Below the pieces are notes generated by a model, which was not told the origin of the DNA, did no database searches, and saw nothing but the letters and a program-made list of their open reading frames with translations. This document shows positions 8,330 through 14,653 of a stretch of 64,000 bases of DNA, one piece after another (position 1 is the first letter of the stretch; every line of letters begins with the position of its first letter). The position numbers were made by a program, and so were the translations under genes. The stretch is from a virus, in IMG/VR virus record IMGVR_UViG_3300030737_000014, positions 1 to 64,000 of that record; one strand, 5' to 3'.

Positions 8330-8535
8330 GATTTCATCCCTCCTGACAGCATGTATTTTTGAAGCATCTCCCCAAACCCCTCGTATATTTTGGGGGGATC
8401 GTCGTGTTGAAGCAACACGTCACCGACAGAGATGGCGAGCGCCGTAAATACGAGCGCCCCCTCAACGTCATCGCAGGCGCTGCGGATAATGCGAACGAGG
8501 TGCTTGGTCGTCCTGGTGTCCTCTGCTGTTGCCAT
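8326..8535 (-). CDS. Hypothetical 69-aa protein
   Basis: Begins MATAEDTRTTKHLVRIIRSA; ATGA overlap with the ParA-like gene. No family recognised. An alternative frame at 8334..8540 is less likely because it breaks this coupling. Confidence 0.5.
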   Translation of the reverse strand: MATAEDTRTTKHLVRIIRSACDDVEGALVFTALAISVGDVLLQHDDPPKIYEGFGEMLQKYMLSGGMKS

Positions 8536-8536
8536 A

Positions 8537-8779
8537 TCACCAGCCCTCCAACTCCGCCGCGGCCTTGGTGAGGCGAGCGATCACGTCTAGATACGTGAAG
8601 ACGGCAACGCCTGGCTGCATCGTATTGAGAACCTCAACCAGGAACTCGGTGACGCCGCAGACGATCTCTGCGTTGCCATAGCCTTCGCAAGTATCCGAGA
8701 TGTCGTCCTGGATACATGCGACCTCGTTCTGGAATTCTTCGAAGGTCTGGGTCGAGGCATTGGGAACGTGCATATTCAT
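8537..8779 (-). CDS. Hypothetical 80-aa acidic protein
   Basis: Acidic helical protein starting MNMHVPNASTQTFEEF with three cysteines in the first half. One base separates its stop from the next gene's start. Function unknown. Confidence 0.55.
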   Translation of the reverse strand: MNMHVPNASTQTFEEFQNEVACIQDDISDTCEGYGNAEIVCGVTEFLVEVLNTMQPGVAVFTYLDVIARLTKAAAELEGW

Positions 8780-8800
8780 GTTGATCTTCCTGTTCTGTGT

Positions 8801-9007
8801 TTAAACGTTGTGTTTCAGTACCGCGCTCTTCAGATCCTGCACGACCCGAGAAAGCATCTCGGAGCGTGTATCAATTGGCCATTCCTTCAGACTGTGCGCG
8901 AGCATCGCCGTCAGAGCGATCATGCAGGACCCTCGAGTCCGACCGTAAAGGCCCTGCAGGATGTAGTTGGTGAGGTCGACGGCGTCGGATTCTTCCTTAG
9001 TGCTCAT
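8801..9007 (-). CDS. Hypothetical 68-aa protein
   Basis: Starts MSTKEESDAVDLTNYI; the start at 9007 overlaps the stop of the dATP/dGTP diphosphohydrolase gene by ATGA, so the longer frame from 9025 is rejected. Similar in size and character to the two genes downstream. Function unknown. Confidence 0.55.
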   Translation of the reverse strand: MSTKEESDAVDLTNYILQGLYGRTRGSCMIALTAMLAHSLKEWPIDTRSEMLSRVVQDLKSAVLKHNV

Positions 9008-9573
9008 CGTATCTCTTCTCCCCATGGCCCATCCGCCTCGGTGTATGGTTTTACGGGGTTGGGATATTTGAGGAGGAGCTTCACCACCTTCTCATTCAAT
9101 TTCTCGAGCCAGCCTTTCGGAGGACGTGGCGGCCGATCGTCGACCCATGTGCCGTTGATCATGGCGTCACGCAGAACCACCAGACTGGCGATGGCCTTAG
9201 TAACGTGAGAGATATCGCTCTCCGGGTCGTCGTCTTCGCCTTCCCACCATGACGGCATGTGGCGAGCCATCACCGCGTCGTAGTAGACGGACGCTCTTAC
9301 TCCGATGACGCGGTAGTTATGCCGGCCGTACTTTAAGGCACCTTCCAACATCGCCACGCCAAGTTCTGCCAGGACCGGCGCCGAGATGGTACTGAACGGC
9401 ACCTTCTTGATGCCGAGAGCGTCCTTGGGGTTGGAAGGCTTAGTGGCTGATGGCAGATATTCGATTCCTGCCAGTGGCGTGGGATCGAGCTGACCACAGA
9501 AATCCTGCCGGCAACTCGCGCATTCATCATTCATGGGAACGTCATGAATGCATGTGGCAAACACGCTGCTCAT
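9004..9573 (-). CDS. dATP/dGTP diphosphohydrolase-like protein (DUF5664 type)
   Basis: 189 residues. After a Cys-rich head (CIHDVPMNDECASCRQDFC, possibly metal-binding) comes the family pattern: NPKDALGIKK, AELGVAMLEGALKYGRHNYR, ASVYYDAVMARH, WWEGEDDDPESDISH, LRDAMINGTWVDDRP. This family, related to the all-alpha dNTP hydrolases, is widespread in phages. The start at 9573 is set by an ATGA overlap with the gene upstream. It likely adjusts purine dNTP pools; the exact substrate is not deducible. Confidence 0.75.
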   Translation of the reverse strand: MSSVFATCIHDVPMNDECASCRQDFCGQLDPTPLAGIEYLPSATKPSNPKDALGIKKVPFSTISAPVLAELGVAMLEGALKYGRHNYRVIGVRASVYYDAVMARHMPSWWEGEDDDPESDISHVTKAIASLVVLRDAMINGTWVDDRPPRPPKGWLEKLNEKVVKLLLKYPNPVKPYTEADGPWGEEIR

Positions 9574-9941
9574 AGGTAAATGAACTCGCGCTTCAGAAAC
9601 TTCGCCAAGGCGAACTCCGGACCGCTGGCGCCGCTGCTGAACTCCCAACCAGGAAGAAAAGCGATCGTGGTGCAGCGACCATTCTCGTCGCCAAGCGCGA
9701 TGAACTTGAGATCCTGATAGATGGCCACTGCGAGATCGAACTGATGTTCGGCCACGGCCATGTCCACGTTACCGGTCGGGTTGTTCAGTGAGATATCCTT
9801 GCCGTGTCGACGAATGTCATTCTCCGCCGGGCAGAACACGGCATGCCCTTCGGAGCGAAAACTCTCGCGCGCCTTGTGGAACGCCGGGAAGTTGAAGTAA
9901 GGAACCCCCCGCATCGGTCCTGCCAGATAGATATTCTTCAT
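9570..9941 (-). CDS. DUF4406-type nucleoside 2-deoxyribosyltransferase-like protein
   Basis: 123 residues starting KNIYLAGPMRGVPYFNFPAF, then ARESFRSEGHAVFCPAENDI. IYLAGPMRG is the phosphate-binding loop of the nucleoside 2-deoxyribosyltransferase/LOG-like Rossmann fold. Stand-alone DUF4406 proteins are common in phages and probably act on nucleosides or nucleotides. The start at 9941 is two bases after the methyltransferase stop; the longer frame from 10052 would lie inside that gene. Confidence 0.7.
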   Translation of the reverse strand: MKNIYLAGPMRGVPYFNFPAFHKARESFRSEGHAVFCPAENDIRRHGKDISLNNPTGNVDMAVAEHQFDLAVAIYQDLKFIALGDENGRCTTIAFLPGWEFSSGASGPEFALAKFLKREFIYL

Positions 9942-9943
9942 AG

Positions 9944-10651
9944 TTACGCCGCCTCTCTCTGTGATGTCGCTTCGGCGAGTCTCGCCTTTGCAACAGTGAA
10001 ATAGTTCTGGTCGATCTCGATCCCGATGAAGTCGCGCCCGGTGTTTGCGCATGCGACTCCGGTCGTGCCGCTGCCCATGAACGGATCCAGCACGAGCCAG
10101 CCAGGCTCAGTCGAGTTGAGGACGTAGTGCTCCATCAGCTCGACAGGCTTTTCTGTCGGATGAGATTTGTTGCGAGGGTTGGTCGCCTCAAACGTTTGTT
10201 TGCTTCGAGGATCATTGATGGCGCGCGCCGGCGGCTTATAGAGATAGACCACCAGTTCGGTGTTCTTCATGTACCAGCGGCTCGGAGTCCGCGTGTTTTT
10301 GATCCAGAACAGCAGGCCGTGGCGCTTGAACCCCGCTGCGTCGCCGGCTTCTAGAAGCGAGGCAAGCGTCAGGTTGTTCGTCATCACGTAGGCATCACGT
10401 CCAGGCTTCAGCACGCGGTAGAGTTCAGGCATGTATTCCGACGGAGTGATGTCGTTATGCTTGAAGAGCCTGCCGTCGTTTTTGGTGAGGATTCCTCGAG
10501 GCCTGCCTCTGGCGTTCCCCTTGAAGGGTGACTCATTCGATCCGCCCGCAATCACCCTGAACGGAGGATCCGTGAGAACCAGGTCGACGCTAGAGTCCTT
10601 CACGCCCTTGATGACGTCGAGGAAATCGCCATTGAGAAGGAGATTCTTCAT
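9944..10651 (-). CDS. DNA adenine (N6) or N4-cytosine methyltransferase, beta class
   Basis: 235 residues. Catalytic motif IV TDPPF (27-31) comes before the AdoMet motif I DPFMGSGTTGVA (189-200), the order of the beta class that includes CcrM. HPTEKP precedes motif I as usual. It is shorter than CcrM and lacks a C-terminal extension, so target GANTC cannot be assumed. There is no restriction gene beside it; roles may be protection from host restriction or regulation. A GcrA-like gene lies upstream in the same operon. Confidence 0.88.
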   Translation of the reverse strand: MKNLLLNGDFLDVIKGVKDSSVDLVLTDPPFRVIAGGSNESPFKGNARGRPRGILTKNDGRLFKHNDITPSEYMPELYRVLKPGRDAYVMTNNLTLASLLEAGDAAGFKRHGLLFWIKNTRTPSRWYMKNTELVVYLYKPPARAINDPRSKQTFEATNPRNKSHPTEKPVELMEHYVLNSTEPGWLVLDPFMGSGTTGVACANTGRDFIGIEIDQNYFTVAKARLAEATSQREAA

Positions 10652-10875
10652 CCAAGCCTCCAGCCCTGGGAATTCCCAGGAAAGAGACCGTCCTCGAACG
10701 CAATCAGGTCGATGCGTGCGAGGATCTTCTTGGCGTCCGAGTCCGATAGCCGGCCACCAGGCACGATGAAGTATGAGGCGCCTTCCGGCGTCATCATCTT
10801 CATCATGCGGGTGTTGGGTTGACGGAGTAGATCCGAAGCCTTCCTCAGGCTAAGGCAACCTGCCGCCTTGGTCAG
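10648..10875 (-). CDS. Hypothetical protein with apparent CTG start (75 aa)
   Basis: The frame ends TGA at 10650-10648, overlapping the methyltransferase ATG. It is open and protein-like (TKAAGCLSLRKASDLLRQPN, then MMKMMTPEGASYFIVPGGRL) up to a CTG at 10875-10873 that overlaps the GcrA-like gene's stop as CTGA; GGTG lies seven bases upstream. No ATG, GTG or TTG lies between the upstream in-frame stop and the ATG of MMKMM, which has no ribosome site. If that ATG is used, the product is only about 51 aa. Function unknown. Confidence 0.55.
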   Translation of the reverse strand: MTKAAGCLSLRKASDLLRQPNTRMMKMMTPEGASYFIVPGGRLSDSDAKKILARIDLIAFEDGLFPGNSQGWRLG

Positions 10876-11468
10876 ACAGAGACACCATCAACGATGGCCA
10901 TAGCTTCTCGGGAGGCCGAGTGGTTACGGTCTCCACTCCCCCAAGCTATAGGCCCGACAGGGGGCTTGCCGATTCTACGATGCGTCAAGGCGTGATGCCC
11001 TGGGCAGTAGCTGCTGTCTTCTTGCTTCGGATTGTCGCAATAGACCATGTAAGACGTGTCTTCGCCGACCGGATAGGCGCAGCCGTGGAAGAAGTTCATC
11101 TTGTGGAATGGCGTGCTGCGAACTCGGACTGCAGCTTTCCGAGGTGTGAATGGCGCACTCGGAATCTCGCCATGTTGCTTTGGGGTGATTCCGGCCGCGG
11201 CTCGGACTCGTCTTTTGGAGTCTCTCTTGGCAATCCGCTTGGCCTCTTCCCTCTGTGCCAGGATCTCCGGCGTAATCTCAGGTCTAAATCCACGCGGGTT
11301 CTTGGCCAGGCCTGCTCGCTTGATTAATCCTCCGATGGCGCTCCGGGTGGCGCCGACAGCGTTGCCGGCCTCCTCATACGTGGCGCCAGCGGCTACCAGG
11401 CGAATAGCCTCGGCCCGAGTTTCTTCCGTCCACGGCGATGTGGTTGCATTACGATGTGTGGCTGACAT
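10872..11468 (-). CDS. GcrA-family cell-cycle regulator homologue
   Basis: 198 residues. N-terminal helix-turn-helix SPWTEETRAEAIRLVAAGAT, YEEAGNAVGATRSAIGGLIK, RAGLAKN resembles the DNA-binding domain of GcrA. The C-terminus has the family's Cys-rich box: GCAYPVGED, CDNPKQEDSSYCPGHH. In Caulobacter GcrA binds sigma70 and activates promoters that carry m6A in GANTC made by CcrM. The start at 11468 (MSATHRN) follows the previous stop by one base. It likely reprogrammes host or phage sigma70 transcription. Confidence 0.75.
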   Translation of the reverse strand: MSATHRNATTSPWTEETRAEAIRLVAAGATYEEAGNAVGATRSAIGGLIKRAGLAKNPRGFRPEITPEILAQREEAKRIAKRDSKRRVRAAAGITPKQHGEIPSAPFTPRKAAVRVRSTPFHKMNFFHGCAYPVGEDTSYMVYCDNPKQEDSSYCPGHHALTHRRIGKPPVGPIAWGSGDRNHSASREAMAIVDGVSV

Positions 11469-11469
11469 G

Positions 11470-11700
11470 TTAGGCGACCACACTTAATGCGCGAGGATTA
11501 TTGTCTGCAGTCGGGATCGTATCATCCGATCGAAGACTCGCGAGGAGCAAATCCACCTCTAGCTTGAGCTGTCGGATGGAGGCGATCTGAGAGTGGCCAG
11601 ACTTGTCCAATCGAATCTTGGCGATCATGGTCCGCGCGCCGGCAATCTCTTTTCCGATCCGCACAGTGTAGTTGCCGCAAGTGTTGCAGTTAGTGATCAT
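11470..11700 (-). CDS. Hypothetical 76-aa protein with CxxC
   Basis: Starts MITNCNTCGNYTVRIGKEI; only one CxxC pair, then a predicted helix (RQLKLEVDLLLASL). Seven bases separate it from the recombinase gene upstream. Function unknown. Confidence 0.55.
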   Translation of the reverse strand: MITNCNTCGNYTVRIGKEIAGARTMIAKIRLDKSGHSQIASIRQLKLEVDLLLASLRSDDTIPTADNNPRALSVVA

Positions 11701-11707
11701 GTGTCCC

Positions 11708-12289
11708 CTATTTCCCCAGAACTCGTTGAACTGTGCTGACGCCCACCTTGAGCGTCTTGGCGATCTTGATCTTGCCGTATCCCTCGGCCCGTAAGCGCCT
11801 GATGTCGGCGTCGGTCGTCATGTCGGAAAACTTCCGACCGATATGCTTGCCATCTTTTTTTGCCCTAGCCTGCCCGGCCATGACCCGCTCGCGGATCATG
11901 CCGCGCTCGAACTCAGCGATGACGCCGAGCATCTGAAACATCATCCGACCGGCGACTGTCGAGGTATCCAGGCCCTGCTGATGCAGAAAAAGATCCACAC
12001 CTTTGTCATGCAATGCCTGAAGGATACCGAGAAGGTCGACCAACGATCTCCCCAGGCGATCGACTGACCACGTTGCCACCATGTCGAACTCTTTCGAGTT
12101 GACGGCCTTCAACAGCGCGTCCAAACCTGGGCGCTTGTCCCTGCCCTTCGATCCTGAGATCCCTTCGTCCTGGAAAATCTTGACGATCTTCCATCCCGAG
12201 CGAGCGGAGACCTCCGTCAGTGCGAGCATCTGGTTGTCGGTCGTCTGCTCGCCCGTCGATACGCGGAGATAGAGTGCGACCCGTTTCAT
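11708..12289 (-). CDS. Serine recombinase (resolvase/invertase family)
   Basis: 193 residues. Catalytic serine in ALYLRVSTGEQTTDNQ (Ser11), then DEGISGSKGRDKRPGLDAL, WSVDRLGRSLVDLL and GVIAEFERGMIRERVMAGQA, followed by a C-terminal helix-turn-helix (IKIAKTLKVGVSTVQRVL). The start at 12289 has GAGGG upstream; the long frame from 12376 reads into the leader. It is the first gene of the leftward operon. The phage also has a tyrosine integrase, so this enzyme may resolve multimers or invert or regulate DNA rather than integrate. Confidence 0.9.
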   Translation of the reverse strand: MKRVALYLRVSTGEQTTDNQMLALTEVSARSGWKIVKIFQDEGISGSKGRDKRPGLDALLKAVNSKEFDMVATWSVDRLGRSLVDLLGILQALHDKGVDLFLHQQGLDTSTVAGRMMFQMLGVIAEFERGMIRERVMAGQARAKKDGKHIGRKFSDMTTDADIRRLRAEGYGKIKIAKTLKVGVSTVQRVLGK

Positions 12290-12403
12290 GATGAAGCCCT
12301 CAAATTGAGGGACCGGGGTTTCTCTCGGGTTGCGTTCCAACGGATCGCGACGAATGCGACGTTCAGGAGAAGCCAACCTGTGATGATGTAGATGATTGTC
12401 ATT

Positions 12404-12496
12404 GCCTACCTACCTACTGATTCGGCGTGTGGGCAAATAGGTAGGCGAATCGGTAGGCAGTGTCAAACCCTATTTGACTACCACCTACCTGCCTGC
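12404..12496. promoter_or_regulatory. Operator cluster of TAGG/CCTA repeats between the divergent operons
   Basis: Four copies or near-copies of the same element: GCCTACCTACCTAC (12404-12417), TAGGTAGGC (12438-12446), GGTAGGC (12452-12458) and CCACCTACCTGCCTGC (12481-12496), in both orientations. They lie inside or beside both promoters. The same motif recurs at 13647-13694 and 31306-31327. Probably bound by the repressor encoded at 12547. Confidence 0.75.
12438..12466 (-). promoter_or_regulatory. Leftward sigma70-type promoter for the recombinase/replication operon
   Basis: On the minus strand TTGACA (12466-12461), 17-bp spacer, TACCTA (12443-12438). The -35 is perfect and the -10 weak. A TAGGTAGG operator overlaps the -10, so repressor binding would block initiation. 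Confidence 0.6.
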
Positions 12497-12502
12497 TATA
12501 AA
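12474..12502 (+). promoter_or_regulatory. Rightward promoter of the repressor gene
   Basis: TTGACT (12474-12479), 17-bp spacer, TATAAA (12497-12502): close to consensus. The spacer is almost wholly the operator CCACCTACCTGCCTGC, which suggests autorepression. The repressor ATG follows 44 bases later, after AAAAAAGGATG. Confidence 0.75.
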
Positions 12503-12546
12503 TTTTTCCGTAAGGCAGGAATATTTTAAAAAAGGATGTTTGCGCA

Positions 12547-13416
12547 ATGAACGGCGACAAGATTTTTGATCGTTGTGATGAGCTGGGACTGTCTTGGAAG
12601 GCATTATCCCTGGCCCTCAAAGACGAGAACGGTGTCCCGAGGTCTCACAACTACATACAGAAGTTCTTCAGGGAGGGCGTCGGTGGCCATGAGGGGTTCG
12701 ACGAACGTGACAGCAAGACGCTGTCCCACATCCTTGGCCTACCTCTGTCGGTAGTGTCCGGTCCGGATACTAATCCACCGAATCGCAACAAGCTGCGTGA
12801 CAGAGCCAAATTCAACAAAGGGCGAGAGCTTCACACATTCGATTCTTCGACGGGGACGTTTAAGCCTGTCAATCCAGTCAAGAAGTTGACTCAAATTAAA
12901 TCGAAAACCAGCAAATCATTAACCCAAAAAAATTTAGTCCTCATTCAAAACAAACCTTCGTCTGATCCTCGACATAATTCACTTGACGATGTCTACCTAC
13001 CGGCCCAGATCTACGGCGCGGCTGATTTGCCGGTCTACGGGACCGAGCAGGACCGCAGTGGAGGCGCTCTGATCGTGAATAAGGCTGCAGTTAAAGCGGA
13101 ACAAAGACCACCGCACTTAATGAATTCTCGCAATGGGTACGGAATAATTGTTAGGGGGAACGATTCTGCTCCGAGAATAGAAAACGGGGAGACGGTCTAC
13201 TTCAATCCTGATAAAGCTCCAGCAGACGGAGATACTTGTATCTTCCACAGTGGGGTTGACTGCGACTCGCTCGCCGTTATACGCAAGCTTCAGCGTTTCA
13301 GCGAAGAGACGTGGTTTGTCAGCCGGTTCTTACCAGACAGCGAAGTCATTGAACTAAAGCGAGAGGAATGGCCCGTGTGCCACGTTTGGGCCGGGTCTGA
13401 GCCGGCTAGATACTAA
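12547..13416 (+). CDS. Phage repressor, LexA/CI (S24) fold, catalytic dyad apparently lost
   Basis: 289 residues. The N-terminal ~70 residues are a helical DNA-binding domain (DELGLSWKALSLALKDENGV, RSHNYIQKFF, TLSHILGL). A Lys/Ser/Asn-rich linker (about 75-145) leads to an S24-like domain: LPVYGTEQDRSGGALIV, IIVRGNDSAPRIENGETVYF, AVIRKLQRF. In the family the nucleophile sits in G-D-S-M-x-P and the general base in I-K-R-L; here they read G-N-D-S-A-P and I-R-K-L, so Ser aligns with Asp206 and Lys with Arg246. RecA-triggered self-cleavage is therefore doubtful. Flanked by operators on both sides. Confidence 0.85.
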   Translation: MNGDKIFDRCDELGLSWKALSLALKDENGVPRSHNYIQKFFREGVGGHEGFDERDSKTLSHILGLPLSVVSGPDTNPPNRNKLRDRAKFNKGRELHTFDSSTGTFKPVNPVKKLTQIKSKTSKSLTQKNLVLIQNKPSSDPRHNSLDDVYLPAQIYGAADLPVYGTEQDRSGGALIVNKAAVKAEQRPPHLMNSRNGYGIIVRGNDSAPRIENGETVYFNPDKAPADGDTCIFHSGVDCDSLAVIRKLQRFSEETWFVSRFLPDSEVIELKREEWPVCHVWAGSEPARY

Positions 13417-13443
13417 ACAACCGTTGGATTTTTTTCGACTGGG

Positions 13444-13476
13444 CCCCCGACCTGTTCACGCAGGCCGGGGGTTTCG
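13444..13476 (+). terminator. Terminator after the repressor gene
   Basis: CCCCCGACCTG, 6-nt loop, CAGGCCGGGGG (one A-C mismatch in 11 pairs), followed by a short TTT. It lies 28 bases after the repressor stop. Confidence 0.7.
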
Positions 13477-13736
13477 TCGTTTCGGCACCATGCTACGGGC
13501 ACAGTCCTGCCACGAACTACGGTTCAACCGTCTAAAGGTTTCCTCCGCAGCGCAATATTCCTAAAGCAAACAAGATCGTGATCAACAGTCATGTTCGTCG
13601 CATACCGTAGTTTTACGGTGATTCCAACTTTCCCAAATTATTTTTGCCTGCCTACCTATTTGGTGTTGCCGAATCAAAAGTAGGTAGGTAGGTATCTCTT
13701 CGTCGGGAAGAACTCGACGAGGGGAAACAGCATCAC
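13477..13736. promoter_or_regulatory. Non-coding control region with palindromes and a second operator pair
   Basis: No convincing gene. Two short palindromes, ACGGTTCAACCGT (13519-13531) and ACCGTA-GTTT-TACGGT (13604-13619), then CCTGCCTACCTA (13647-13658) facing TAGGTAGGTAGGTA (13681-13694). A possible weak promoter is TTGCCG (13666) with 17 bp to TAGGTA (13689). It precedes the long rightward operon and probably holds its repressed promoter. Confidence 0.6.
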
Positions 13737-13940
13737 ATGGCTAAAGACCAACAGAGCATTCACCCGCGCGTCGTTGCCGGGAAGACGGTCCAACCAATCA
13801 TCAATACCTGTGCGAACTCTTCGCTCCAGCGGCGAATGACTAAGCAGCTCGCCGGAATCGAGAAGCATCTCGAGAGCAATCCGCGAGATGGTTTGAGCCA
13901 GACTCGCGTCTCCACCATCCGCTCGATTTTGAAGGGTTGA
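13737..13940 (+). CDS. Hypothetical 67-aa basic protein, first gene of the rightward operon
   Basis: Starts MAKDQQSIHPRVVAGKTVQP; basic and helical (LQRRMTKQLAGIEKHLE). First gene after the operator pair, a place where phages often keep early regulators, but there is no recognisable domain. Confidence 0.55.
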   Translation: MAKDQQSIHPRVVAGKTVQPIINTCANSSLQRRMTKQLAGIEKHLESNPRDGLSQTRVSTIRSILKG

Positions 13941-13946
13941 TGGGTG

Positions 13947-14087
13947 ATGGAGCAGTCTCACCCTCAATACGGCGCCGGCTACTGCTGGGCCAACTTCTGC
14001 AAGATGGTCTTCTACGGCCACGCCTCTTGGCCTTCCTACTCCTACTGGATTGTGCCCGGCACGATCACCAATGAGGAGAATTTCTGA
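13947..14087 (+). CDS. Hypothetical 46-aa aromatic-rich protein
   Basis: A small frame rich in Tyr, Trp and Phe (MEQSHPQYGAGYCWANFCKM...). It ends in TGATG shared with the next gene, and a GTG one codon before its ATG is an alternative start. Two cysteines four apart. Function unknown. Confidence 0.55.
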   Translation: MEQSHPQYGAGYCWANFCKMVFYGHASWPSYSYWIVPGTITNEENF

Positions 14088-14653
14088 TGCACGGGATCAT
14101 CTCACCTAACGAACAACTTCTCACAGTTGCAGCGAATTTCATTTTAGCGGGCGGTCAGCGCGCTCAATGGGTTGGCGCGTTTGATCGCGCCGTAGAAATG
14201 TCGGGGAAGGGCCAAGACATCGATGCCGACTGCGGCCAGGTTGAATCTGCCCAACCCCGACACACAAATGAAGGTGAGGAGGCCAAGTTTAAGGTGCCGC
14301 AAGGCCAATCGATAGGTGCCTCCTCACCTTCACACCGTCTTGTCACCTTCATCGCTCGCGAACCGACTGCACAGCAACGATCAATCGGCGCCGATAATGC
14401 GAAGAAGATCGCTCTCACCGTCATGGACACCATGAAAATCGACGGTCTGTCTATTGGCGACTGGACGATCACTAATGCCCTTCGTGCCGGCAAGAATATG
14501 ACTCACGAAGGTCTCGTGCTGCTCGGGGCAGCACGTAGGGCAAAGCTGAAATACGCCAACCTGCCAGGCAACACGCTACTTCGTCACGCTCTCAAACCGG
14601 CCGACATGCAGAATATTGTTCGTCGCGCCATGGAGAAGACCAATGTCTTCTGA
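14087..14653 (+). CDS. Hypothetical 188-aa protein
   Basis: Starts MHGIISPNEQLLTVAANFIL. The middle (45-90) is polar and low-complexity; the C-terminal half (VMDTMKIDGLSIGDWTITNA, then HEGLVLLGAARRAKL) resembles a helical DNA-binding segment but fits no family I can name. It overlaps the following gene by 11 nt. Confidence 0.6.
   Translation: MHGIISPNEQLLTVAANFILAGGQRAQWVGAFDRAVEMSGKGQDIDADCGQVESAQPRHTNEGEEAKFKVPQGQSIGASSPSHRLVTFIAREPTAQQRSIGADNAKKIALTVMDTMKIDGLSIGDWTITNALRAGKNMTHEGLVLLGAARRAKLKYANLPGNTLLRHALKPADMQNIVRRAMEKTNVF

Noticed and set aside
9944-10651. Restriction-modification system
   Set aside because: No restriction endonuclease gene is next to this or the two C5 methyltransferases; orphan enzymes are more likely.
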